Assembly (NCBI GenBank): GCA_020054815.1
Contig: JAIHAN010000007.1
Span: 1-39,093 of the forward strand
Direction: 5' to 3'
DNA length: 39,093 nucleotides
From: Peptococcaceae bacterium
Lineage (GTDB): Bacteria; Bacillota; Peptococcia; DRI-13
Shown: positions 18,142-26,406 of the stretch, one piece after another
Numbering within the stretch: the first letter of the stretch is position 1
How the letters are laid out: every line of letters begins with the position of its first letter
Made by a program: the position numbers and the translations under genes
The notes under the pieces: generated by a model
Database searches by the model: none
What the model was told of the DNA's origin: nothing
Seen by the model: only the letters and a program-made list of their open reading frames with translations

Positions 18142-18211
18142 AGTTGCTAGTTGGGAGTTGGCAGTAATTTTTAATGTGAACCGTTAACAGTTAACCGTGA
18201 ACTGTAAATAT
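18142..18211. repeat. Degenerate 7-nt repeat array A
   Basis: AGTTGCT AGTTGGG AGTTGGC AGTAATT TTTAATG TGAACCG TTAACAG TTAACCG TGAACTG TAAATAT in one phase. Confidence 0.8.
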
Positions 18212-18236
18212 GATCCGGTAGGGAAATTTTTTTAAA

Positions 18237-18306
18237 ACTGTTCACTGTTTATGGTTTACGAATGTAGGTAACTTAATACCGGACACTGGATGCCGGTTAC
18301 TGAAAT
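18237..18306. repeat. Degenerate 7-nt repeat array A', extending into the 3' end of comB
   Basis: ACTGTTC ACTGTTT ATGGTTT ACGAATG TAGGTAA CTTAATA CCGGACA CTGGATG CCGGTTA CTGAAAT. Confidence 0.7.
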
Positions 18307-19002
18307 AATACCTTCCCTGTAAACCGGTACAAGGGAGAACTCATCTTTTAAGCAGCAGTATTCAATGTCAGCCCAGCGTCCTTTGGCTTGCAGGACCTGA
18401 CCGTTCCGGGATTTACTTAAATGAAAAGGCAGGTTTTCTGCATAGGTTTGGTAGAGGGCCAGTGCTCCCAAAGCAGCGTCGCTTAATTTAGGCGTAAGCC
18501 ATTGACTTAGGAGCTTGATAAGATATCCTGCACAGCAGGTATCTTCCAAGGAATAAGTAGCTTTCGTACCGGCACAGGCCAAATATATGTCAAGATTCTG
18601 ATCAAGTATTTTTCTTACCAAAGCTGAAGCGTTAAGGAAAGAGCCAATATAGATATCCTTTGCACCCGAGGAGTTACAAATGGCCTTTGTGCCATTGGTG
18701 GTACAAAGGATGATTTTTCGCCCGCTTACTAGATCCGGTATATATTCCAGCGGGGAATTACCCAGGTCAAAGCCCGTAATTTTATCACTGTTTTCTTCAC
18801 CACCCAAAAGAGCTTCGGGATAAATGTTCTTTAAACGGTAGGCTTCCTCCACGGAAGATACAGGATAAACGGCGCCTGCTCCATGGGCCAGGGCTGTGGT
18901 GATTGTACTGGTAGCCCGGAAAATATCAAGAATGACTACCAGTTTGTTTTCTATGAGCTGGGTAGTAATAGACTGGGCTGTAAAACCGATATGGATTTCC
19001 AC
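18256..19002 (-). CDS. comB: 2-phosphosulfolactate phosphatase
   Basis: VVILDIFRATSTITTALAHGA, LGGEENSDKITGFDLGNSPLEY, LCTTNGTKAI are typical of ComB. Confidence 0.92.
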   Translation of the reverse strand: MEIHIGFTAQSITTQLIENKLVVILDIFRATSTITTALAHGAGAVYPVSSVEEAYRLKNIYPEALLGGEENSDKITGFDLGNSPLEYIPDLVSGRKIILCTTNGTKAICNSSGAKDIYIGSFLNASALVRKILDQNLDIYLACAGTKATYSLEDTCCAGYLIKLLSQWLTPKLSDAALGALALYQTYAENLPFHLSKSRNGQVLQAKGRWADIEYCCLKDEFSLVPVYREGIISVTGIQCPVLSYLHS

Positions 19003-19019
19003 ACGAAACCTCCTCCATA

Positions 19020-19835
19020 CTATTTACCAACGATGGCTGCCTCCTGCTGGCGGAGAACAAGGCGTAAGGTGTCGCCGCGCAATCCGGTGCGAAGGGCTTC
19101 CAGGGACATCAATTCATTGGGCTGGATATTACCCAGGTTCACGTCTGAGCCAAAACGGGTTATCATCTCCACTTGTTGATTCTTCAGGGGTGCTTCCCAA
19201 ATAATAGAGGTTAGGTCTCCTATGCCCATGATGAAATCTTCCAGTTTCTCTTCCAATATTTCACCATTCATATCATATATACCAATACCTTTTCCGCTTT
19301 CCCGGGCTTCCATGATGACTTTCCAGGCGCCTGCCGCAAGATCATGATCTGCTTGTTTGAGTAAATCACTAATGTCAGGATTTACCTTAGCATCCTTTTT
19401 GCCTAATTCTGTAAGTACCGTCAGTCCTTCACCGGCGGCTCGTTTTATACAGTACTGGCGTATTTTAGGGTCAAGGGTAATGGTGCCGTCGGATATTTCT
19501 ATGGTATTGAACCCCAGTTCTTTAATACGTGTCAAAAAGGCTTCATAGCGACCCTGCAGTAAGGCTACCTCCATAAAGGTACCGCCCGGGTAGATCTTAA
19601 CATCATATTTACGGCAAAGATCAATCTTAGCCTTTAAATATTCTTCACTGTAAAGGGCAGGTGTGCCAAAACCGAGTTTGAGAAAATCCAGGTAGTTTCC
19701 GGCTACCTCCAGGAGGTCTTTTAATTCTCTCATTCCCAGTCCTTTATCAATGACCATGGTTATCCCGCTTTTTCTGGGTTTTAAACCTCTTTCTCCCAAA
19801 GGATAATGAATGATACCCTGCCATGATTTCATCAT
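19020..19835 (-). CDS. comA: Phosphosulfolactate synthase
   Basis: GITMVIDKGLGMRELKDLLEVAGNYLDFLKLGFGT, KIYPGGTFMEVAL, FNTIEISDGT. Start at 19835 after AAGGAGAT; ORF-track start 19964 unlikely. Confidence 0.92.
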   Translation of the reverse strand: MMKSWQGIIHYPLGERGLKPRKSGITMVIDKGLGMRELKDLLEVAGNYLDFLKLGFGTPALYSEEYLKAKIDLCRKYDVKIYPGGTFMEVALLQGRYEAFLTRIKELGFNTIEISDGTITLDPKIRQYCIKRAAGEGLTVLTELGKKDAKVNPDISDLLKQADHDLAAGAWKVIMEARESGKGIGIYDMNGEILEEKLEDFIMGIGDLTSIIWEAPLKNQQVEMITRFGSDVNLGNIQPNELMSLEALRTGLRGDTLRLVLRQQEAAIVGK

Positions 19836-19975
19836 GAATGCCCATCTCCTTATAATTGAAGCCGCTAGTGCGGTTTCTTTCACCTCCTGCTTATGTGATA
19901 TGATAGGACAATTGAGAGAAGTGCCTGATTTCACAAAGGTCAGACCACCAACCTTCTCTGTCAAGCCTCCCCCTA

Positions 19976-20020
19976 AATGTTAAATAGTTGAGGTGCCTGG
20001 CACCTCAACTATTTAACATT
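19976..20020. repeat. 45-nt dispersed palindrome, copy 2
   Basis: AATGTTAAATAGTTGAGGTGCC-T-GGCACCTCAACTATTTAACATT: perfect 22-nt arms. Confidence 0.93.
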
Positions 20021-20168
20021 ATCTTAACAATACTGAATAGAACCAGTCATGTTATAAAAGGGGGGATGGGACTGGGAAACATGACTTCTAGACACTTGTA
20101 CACATGTAAGGTATTATGGATTAAGTAAGCACTTACCGATACTTTAGATAGTTCTGGGGTGAAAAACC

Positions 20169-21623
20169 ATGGCATATCGTAATTTACGAGATTTTATGCA
20201 GGAACTGGAGAAAAAGGGATTGCTGCACAAGGTTGAGGCAGAGGTAGACCCTGTGCTGGAGATTACGGAAATTACGGACAGGATCTCCAAGTCCTTTGGT
20301 CCCGCTTTATATTTTTCCAAGGTGAAAGGCTCACCTTATCCTGTCCTCATTAATACCTTCGGCAGTATGGAACGAATGACAATGGCTTTAGGGGTGCAAA
20401 ATCTCGATGAAATCGGCGCCCGTATTGAAGAGTATTTAGCCCTGCCCCATGTAGCAGGGGGAAACTTCATGGATAAACTCCTGGCTCTACCCAAAGTTGC
20501 GGAAGTAACCAGGTTTATGCCCAAAATGGTGAAAAAGGCTCCCTGCCAGGAAGTAGTGGAGCATGATCCTGATCTCAACACCTTGCCTATTTTGCACTGC
20601 TGGCCCCAGGACGGGGGAAGGTTTATCACCCTGCCTTTAGTCTTTACCAAAGACCCGGAGACGGGAAGGCGCAACTGCGGCATGTACCGCATGCATGTTT
20701 ATGACGGTAAAACCACCGGTATGCACTGGCACCTGCATAAAGACGGTTCCCGGCATTATCACAGGTATAAGGAAAAGAAGGGAAGGATGGAGGTTGCAGT
20801 AGCTATAGGCGCTGATCCTGCCACCATTTATGCAGCCACAGCTCCCCTGCCCAAAGATATCGATGAGATGATTTTTGCCGGGTTCTTACGGAAAGAACCG
20901 GTGGAAATGGTGAAATGTAAAACTGTGGATATAGAGGTGCCGGCAGAAGCTGAGTTTGTGTTAGAGGGGTATGTTGATCCTGAAGAGAGACGGATGGAAG
21001 GGCCCTTTGGCGACCATACCGGTTATTACTCCCTGGCTGATGAATATCCTGTTTTTCATCTGACCTGTATGACCCGCAGGGCTAAACCCATCTATCCTGC
21101 TACTGTAGTGGGTAAACCGCCTATGGAAGATTGTTTCCTGGGCAAAGCCACGGAGAGAATTTTTTTGCCTTTATTGAAACTCCAGTTGCCGGAAATTGTA
21201 GACATGAATTTGCCTTTGGAAGGTGTGTTCCATAACTGTGCCGTGATTTCCATCAGAAAAAGTTACCCGGGACATGCCAAGAAAGTGATGCATGCTATCT
21301 GGGGTATGGGCCAGATGATGTTTACCAAAATGATTATTGTGGTAGACGAACACATTGATGTCCAGGATATGTCTACCGTATGGTGGAAGGTCTTTAATAA
21401 TATCGATGCCAGGCGCGATGTGGTAGTGGTGGAAGGACCCCTGGATGCCCTGGACCACGCTTCGCCGCTTCCTCACTACGGCGCCAAGATGGGTATTGAT
21501 GCTACGAAAAAATGGCCCAGTGAGGGACATACCCGGGAATGGCCCGATGATATCGTGATGTCCCCGGAGATTAAGGACCTGGTGACGAGGAGATGGCAGG
21601 AATATGGCTTTAGTAAGAAATAA
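20169..21623 (+). CDS. UbiD-family decarboxylase (probable menaquinone biosynthesis)
   Basis: YRMHVYDGKTTGMHWHLHKDGSRHY, EGPFGDHTGYYS, CMTRRAKPIYPATVVGKPPMEDCFLGKATER. Confidence 0.93.
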   Translation: MAYRNLRDFMQELEKKGLLHKVEAEVDPVLEITEITDRISKSFGPALYFSKVKGSPYPVLINTFGSMERMTMALGVQNLDEIGARIEEYLALPHVAGGNFMDKLLALPKVAEVTRFMPKMVKKAPCQEVVEHDPDLNTLPILHCWPQDGGRFITLPLVFTKDPETGRRNCGMYRMHVYDGKTTGMHWHLHKDGSRHYHRYKEKKGRMEVAVAIGADPATIYAATAPLPKDIDEMIFAGFLRKEPVEMVKCKTVDIEVPAEAEFVLEGYVDPEERRMEGPFGDHTGYYSLADEYPVFHLTCMTRRAKPIYPATVVGKPPMEDCFLGKATERIFLPLLKLQLPEIVDMNLPLEGVFHNCAVISIRKSYPGHAKKVMHAIWGMGQMMFTKMIIVVDEHIDVQDMSTVWWKVFNNIDARRDVVVVEGPLDALDHASPLPHYGAKMGIDATKKWPSEGHTREWPDDIVMSPEIKDLVTRRWQEYGFSKK

Positions 21624-22464
21624 AGCTAAGACCTTTGCTGAACTGGTGAAATTTGAACACACCATCTTTGCCTTGCCTTTTGCTTATATGGGGGCTTTAT
21701 TAGCGAAAAAAGCCCTGCCTACCTGGCTGCAGTTTATTTGGATTACGCTAGCCATGGTCGGAGCCCGCAGTGCGGCCATGGGTCTGAACAGGGTTATCGA
21801 CCGCTATATTGATAAAGAGAATCCCCGTACTGCTAACCGTCACTTACCCCGGGGCTTAATTTCCGTGTGGGAAGTCATGGTTTTTGTGGTGCTGTCCTTT
21901 CTTTTACTCATCTATGCCACCTACCGGCTCAGTCCCCGGCATCTCATCTATTTACCGGTAATTATCTTAATTTTAACCGGGTATTCTTACACCAAACGAT
22001 TTACCTGGCTGTGCCATCTTGTTTTAGGGATTGCCATCGGGTTTGCCCCCATGGGGGGGTGGATCGGTGTCACCCAAAGTATGCAGCTGGAAACTTTTAT
22101 CTTAGGTTTGGTGGTAGCCTTTTGGATTGCCGGGTTTGATATCATTTACGCTACCCAGGATCTTGAATTTGACCGTCAATACGGCCTTTATTCCATGCCT
22201 GTCACCTTTGGTTTAAAGAAAGCCCTCTTTGTGGCCAAGCTGTTCCATGTGGTGGTAGTATTATTACTGGTTAGCCTGTATTCCCTGCTGGATTTGGGCT
22301 GGTGGTACCTGGCAGGGGTCTTCGTCACCAACCTCCTGCTTCATTACGAGCACTCCATCATCTCACCCCAGGACCTAAGCCGGGTCAATGTGGCATTCTT
22401 CAATATAAATGGGCTAATTAGTATACAACTGTTAGTGTTTACCCTGCTGGATGTATTGCTCTAG
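21604..22464 (+). CDS. UbiA-family prenyltransferase
   Basis: Polytopic; GLNRVIDRYIDKENPRTANRHLPRG and DIIYATQDLEFDRQYGLYSMP prenyl-diphosphate motifs; 20-nt overlap with ubiD gene. Confidence 0.93.
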   Translation: MALVRNKAKTFAELVKFEHTIFALPFAYMGALLAKKALPTWLQFIWITLAMVGARSAAMGLNRVIDRYIDKENPRTANRHLPRGLISVWEVMVFVVLSFLLLIYATYRLSPRHLIYLPVIILILTGYSYTKRFTWLCHLVLGIAIGFAPMGGWIGVTQSMQLETFILGLVVAFWIAGFDIIYATQDLEFDRQYGLYSMPVTFGLKKALFVAKLFHVVVVLLLVSLYSLLDLGWWYLAGVFVTNLLLHYEHSIISPQDLSRVNVAFFNINGLISIQLLVFTLLDVLL

Positions 22465-22577
22465 TTCGCGGTTGGTAGTTCCCTTAGTGACCGGTGACCC
22501 GTGATCTGTGACCAGTGAATTAACCGGACACTGGACTCTGGTCACTAATGTCGGAAATCGGATGTCGGCTATCGGAA
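22464..22577. repeat. Degenerate 7-nt repeat array B between ubiA and ubiE
   Basis: GTTCGCG GTTGGTA GTTCCCT (ta) GTGACCG GTGACCC GTGATCT GTGACCA GTGAATT AACCGGA CACTGGA CTCTGGT CACTAAT GTCGGAA ATCGGAT GTCGGCT ATCGGAA. Confidence 0.85.
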
Positions 22578-22602
22578 AGTCGTTATGCTAGGATGTGACA
22601 TC

Positions 22603-23346
22603 ATGAACAAAGACCTGGGGGAGCAGTTTGAAGGAAAAGAGGAGTATGTGAAGAATCTTTTCAACTCGATTGCTCCTTTCTATGACCGGATGAATATGAT
22701 TATGACCTGGGGGCTCTTGAAAAGCTGGCAAAAATTTGTGATGAACCAGACCAACCTTAAGCTTGGGGATAAAGCCCTGGATGTGTGTACAGGCACAGGG
22801 GAGCTGGCCTTTCAGATGGCGGAAAAGGTTGGTCCTACGGGGGAAGTCATAGGTTTGGATTTGTCTGGAGAGATGCTCAGTATTGCGCGGGAAAAATTAG
22901 TAAAGCAGTACCCTCAGTGTAAAGTAGTTTTTATGGAAGGTAATGCCCTTTCACTGCCTTTTCCTGCTGAGGAATTTGCTTGTGTTACCACGGGATTCGC
23001 CATGCGGAATGTGGTGGATATTCCCCTGGCTGTGCAAGAGATGACGCGGGTATGTAAAAAAGGGGGAAGGGTCATCTGCCTGGAAATTTCCCAGCCTACC
23101 ATTCCTCTTTTTCGGCAAGGATTTCGTTTATACTTTTTTCACTTCATCCCCCTGCTGGGGCGTCTTGTGGATAAAGGGCAAAAGATTTTCGGCCGCTTAC
23201 CTGCCTATACCTGGCTGCCGGAGTCTTTGAAAAGATTTCCTGATCGGCAAACCCTGGCCCAGATCTTTCGAGAGGCGGGTTTGCGGGAAGTCAAGTATTA
23301 TCCTTTGAGCGGGGGAGTAGTTACTGTGCATGTCGGCGTCAAGTAA
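22603..23346 (+). CDS. ubiE/menG: Demethylmenaquinone/ubiquinone methyltransferase
   Basis: FNSIAPFYDRMNMIMTWGLLKSWQKF, ALDVCTGTGELAFQMAE, GFAMRNVVD. Start could be ATG 22585 or 22603. Confidence 0.94.
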   Translation: MNKDLGEQFEGKEEYVKNLFNSIAPFYDRMNMIMTWGLLKSWQKFVMNQTNLKLGDKALDVCTGTGELAFQMAEKVGPTGEVIGLDLSGEMLSIAREKLVKQYPQCKVVFMEGNALSLPFPAEEFACVTTGFAMRNVVDIPLAVQEMTRVCKKGGRVICLEISQPTIPLFRQGFRLYFFHFIPLLGRLVDKGQKIFGRLPAYTWLPESLKRFPDRQTLAQIFREAGLREVKYYPLSGGVVTVHVGVK

Positions 23347-23381
23347 GTTACTAGTTATCAGTTACTAGTTATTAGTGAATA
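23347..23381. repeat. Degenerate 7-nt repeat array C
   Basis: GTTACTA GTTATCA GTTACTA GTTATTA GTGAATA, starting at the base after the ubiE stop. Confidence 0.85.
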
Positions 23382-23412
23382 AAGCACTATAATTTAAGTG
23401 TTAAGTATAAGT

Positions 23413-23450
23413 AGAAAGAGCCACTAACCAATTGGGTTATGGCTCTTTCT
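23413..23450 (+). terminator. Intrinsic terminator after ubiE
   Basis: AGAAAGAGCC...AACC-AATT-GGTT...GGCTCTTTCT. Confidence 0.75.
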
Positions 23451-23510
23451 TTGATTGTTCAGGAAAGTATAACTTTATAATCAGTAAGTAGAAAAGGGAT
23501 GTGGAAATTG

Positions 23511-23536
23511 ATGCGGCGTAGCCGCATTTTTATTTT
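23511..23536 (+). terminator. Second terminator-like hairpin
   Basis: ATGCGGC-GTA-GCCGCAT followed by TTTTATTTT. Confidence 0.7.
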
Positions 23537-23571
23537 ACTAGTAACTAAGAACTAGTAACTAGTAACTAATT
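23537..23571. repeat. Degenerate 7-nt repeat array D (inverted relative to C)
   Basis: ACTAGTA ACTAAGA ACTAGTA ACTAGTA ACTAATT. Confidence 0.85.
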
Positions 23572-23984
23572 TACCCAATAAGGTACAGCAATCTCATGGC
23601 ATTGAGGGCATGCTCGTGCATGGTGTCAAAGAAGATATCCCGGTAGCAGGTATCGGCAATAAGATACAATTCTTTTAGCCAGTCGAAGAGTTGAGCCTCT
23701 TCTTTAAATGCATAACGAGCGGCATCCACGAAATTGGCAAAGGTGCGGGGTTCTTCCAGGGCTTCTTCATGAAGCGGTGGAATAGCTTTTCCGCCCATTT
23801 CCATGTAGAGTTTTTCCATCTTTCTCATGGTATGATGGACGGTCATGCGGTTCATTTCCACCATCCTGCGGGCCTCTTCCGTGGGGGCATTTTGCACCAT
23901 GTAACCGTAGACCAGATCGAGTTCCATGAGTTCTCCCACAACTGTGGTTAAGAAAGCGGGTAAGGTGAAAGTTTGATATACCAT
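23571..23984 (-). CDS. Ferritin-like paralog lacking ExxH ligand motifs
   Basis: Shares NAPTEEARRMVEMN and overall length with the 24000-24407 protein; ligand positions replaced. Confidence 0.7.
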   Translation of the reverse strand: MVYQTFTLPAFLTTVVGELMELDLVYGYMVQNAPTEEARRMVEMNRMTVHHTMRKMEKLYMEMGGKAIPPLHEEALEEPRTFANFVDAARYAFKEEAQLFDWLKELYLIADTCYRDIFFDTMHEHALNAMRLLYLIG

Positions 23985-23999
23985 TCTTTTTCCTCCTTT

Positions 24000-24407
24000 T
24001 TAGTTTAACAAATAAGTGAGCAACATAGCATGACGGAATTCATCATGTATGGCATTAAAAAGTGTATCGCGATACTCAGGATTGTCTGTCATAAGATACA
24101 TATCTTTGTACTTTCTAAAATCGGCATATTCATCAAAAAGCTGCATGCGTACATGATCTAGAAAGGTCATGTTTTCGTTCACGGGCATCATATGCATACC
24201 CGTATCACGCGGCTCTGTTCCGGTAAGTTCTTCGTAGATTTTTTCAAAAGCCTCTGCATGCCTATGTTCATCCTGGGCATTCATCATCATTATTTGTCGT
24301 GCTTCTTCTGTGGGCGCCATTTGGGCCATCGTCATATAGTGGTGATGCGCCTGCATTTCTGCAAAATAGGATTCTAAAATCAGTTGAGTAAACCTGTCAT
24401 GAGCCAT
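24000..24407 (-). CDS. Ferritin-like (rubrerythrin-type) domain protein
   Basis: Two ExxH motifs (DEHRHAEAFEKIY, HDEFRHAMLLTYLL); RBS AAGGAGG before ATG 24407. Confidence 0.8.
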   Translation of the reverse strand: MAHDRFTQLILESYFAEMQAHHHYMTMAQMAPTEEARQIMMMNAQDEHRHAEAFEKIYEELTGTEPRDTGMHMMPVNENMTFLDHVRMQLFDEYADFRKYKDMYLMTDNPEYRDTLFNAIHDEFRHAMLLTYLLN

Positions 24408-24495
24408 TGTCACACCCTCCTTGATAGTGTCTCTATATACAATATGCTTAGTGTGGAAAAGGGTGACAGACAGTGGGAGTATCAAATAATAGAAA

Positions 24496-24525
24496 GCATA
24501 AATTTACCAAAGATGTAAAAGACTA
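24496..24525 (+). promoter_or_regulatory. Weak candidate sigma-G-like promoter of the ger operon
   Basis: GCATA-N18-AAGACTA upstream of gerA-type gene; -10 only partly matches. Confidence 0.3.
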
Positions 24526-24549
24526 AACAAATAGATAAGGGGGGATTCA

Positions 24550-26406
24550 ATGCCTAAGGAAAGCAAACAAAAAAAGGCCCAACAAGGGCCTAGTGGAGTT
24601 TGGGGGAGGGTATGGGCAGTCGCTAAAGATACCCTGACCTTTAAGGCCGAAAAGCAACGAGAAGGTTTTATCCTCCTGGGTGTAGATGACCGCCCTTTGA
24701 GTGAGAAAAAAAAAGATGGGGCTAATCAGGAAAATACAGGTGGAAAATCGGGTCAGGATGAAGACAAAAAAAATGGAAACAGAGAAGGTACCCGCAGTAC
24801 CAAAAAACCCATACGTGTCCAAAGAGTTTCTCCAAGCAATTCCAGGAAACCACAGGAAGACAAGAAGGACTTTTCCACGGAAACCCTGCTGGTAGATCCC
24901 CAGTTAAAAATAAACAAAAAAAATCTAGAAGAAATTTACTCTCTCCCCAAAAACAAGGATATTGTCATCCGGGAATTTACCATCGCTTTAAAACCTCCTA
25001 TTAAGGCATTTGTCGTTTTTATGGAGGGACTAGCAGATAAAAACGTGATCAATAATACGGTTTTAAAGCCTTTGATGATTCTTTCCAATATGGAGGAAAA
25101 GGTTACTATCCTGGAGCTGGCCGAGTATATCAAGGATCATATCTTACCGGGTAATCAAGTAGAAGTCCTTGCTGAATACAAACAGATTGTGGAAAGAGTC
25201 AATTTTGGCATGACCGCAGTTTTTATCGATGGTTCGCCCAAATGCCTGGTGGTAGAAACTAAGGGCTGGGATAAGCGTCCCATAGGAAAAACGGAGACGG
25301 AACAGGTTATCCGGGGTCCCCTGGAGGCTTTTAATGAGACTTTACGGAGTAATACAGCCCTTATTCGTAAACTGGTCCGTAATGAAAAACTTATTACGGA
25401 AATGTTTAAAGTTGGAGAACGTAATAAATCTGACGTGGCTATCATGTATTTGGAGGATGTGGCCAGTCCCGTTTTAGTCGAAGAGGTTAAACGGCGGATC
25501 ACTTCTATCAAAACGGATATTGTAGCGGAATCAGGGAGTTTAGAACAGTTCATCGAGGATCATCCCTTTATGCCCAGTCCTCAGATTTTAAATACAGAAC
25601 GACCTGACCGGGTAGCCTCTTTTCTCGTTGAAGGGAAGGTAGCCATCCTTGTTGATGGTAGTCCTCAGGTCCTCGTCGTTCCTGTCACCATCTTTTCCTT
25701 GTTACATAGTGCAGAGGATTACTACCTGCGTATGCCTTACGGCAATTTTTTGCGTTTTCTCAGGGTGGCCGCTATTTTTATTACGATTATGACTCCCAGT
25801 ATTTATCTGGCTATTGAGACCTTTCACCAGGAAATGATTCCTACAGATTTAATTCTAGTTATGGCCGCAGCCCGGGAAACGGTACCTTTCCCAACCATCA
25901 TGGAAGTCTTTATGATGGAGTTTGCTTTTGAACTTATCCGGGAAGCAGGGGTACGGGTTCCCGGTGTCATTGGTAACACCCTGGGAATTGTAGGGGCCTT
26001 AATCTTAGGCCAGGCCGCTGTCCAGGCCGGGATTGTGAGTCCGATTTTGATTATTGTCGTAGCAGTAACGGGACTGGCTTCCTTTGCCATCCCCAACTAT
26101 TCCATGTCCTTTGCCTTTCGGGGCGTACGCTTTATTTTTACTATCCTGGCCGGTATTTTCGGCTTTTTTGGTGTCTCTGCGGGGCTGTTTATTCTCTTAA
26201 CAACTATTGCTGGTATGAAATCCTTTGGGGTACCCCTGTTAGCCCCCATAGGTCCCCGGACTAAGGCCGGTCCAGACTTAGTGATCCGGGGTTCTGTGTG
26301 GTCCATGGAGCAGCGGCCTGACGAAACAGACACCTTAGACCGGCAACGGCAGCCAAAGATAAGTCGTGGCTGGGTAAAGCCGAAAAAAAGGGGAGAAAGA
26401 AAATGA
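24550..26406 (+). CDS. Spore germination protein, GerA/GerKA family
   Basis: GDPR-like core: VFIDGSPKCLVVETKGWDKRPIGKTETEQVIRGPLEAFNETLRSNTALIRK; C-terminal TM region. Confidence 0.95.
   Translation: MPKESKQKKAQQGPSGVWGRVWAVAKDTLTFKAEKQREGFILLGVDDRPLSEKKKDGANQENTGGKSGQDEDKKNGNREGTRSTKKPIRVQRVSPSNSRKPQEDKKDFSTETLLVDPQLKINKKNLEEIYSLPKNKDIVIREFTIALKPPIKAFVVFMEGLADKNVINNTVLKPLMILSNMEEKVTILELAEYIKDHILPGNQVEVLAEYKQIVERVNFGMTAVFIDGSPKCLVVETKGWDKRPIGKTETEQVIRGPLEAFNETLRSNTALIRKLVRNEKLITEMFKVGERNKSDVAIMYLEDVASPVLVEEVKRRITSIKTDIVAESGSLEQFIEDHPFMPSPQILNTERPDRVASFLVEGKVAILVDGSPQVLVVPVTIFSLLHSAEDYYLRMPYGNFLRFLRVAAIFITIMTPSIYLAIETFHQEMIPTDLILVMAAARETVPFPTIMEVFMMEFAFELIREAGVRVPGVIGNTLGIVGALILGQAAVQAGIVSPILIIVVAVTGLASFAIPNYSMSFAFRGVRFIFTILAGIFGFFGVSAGLFILLTTIAGMKSFGVPLLAPIGPRTKAGPDLVIRGSVWSMEQRPDETDTLDRQRQPKISRGWVKPKKRGERK

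Noticed and set aside
19836-19964. N-terminal extension of ComA in the ORF track
   Set aside because: ATG at 19835 has an AAGGAGAT RBS and matches the usual ComA start; the extra 43 residues look like leader sequence.
24547-24822. 91-aa minus-strand ORF opposite the gerA-type gene
   Set aside because: Antisense shadow of a well-supported GerA family gene.
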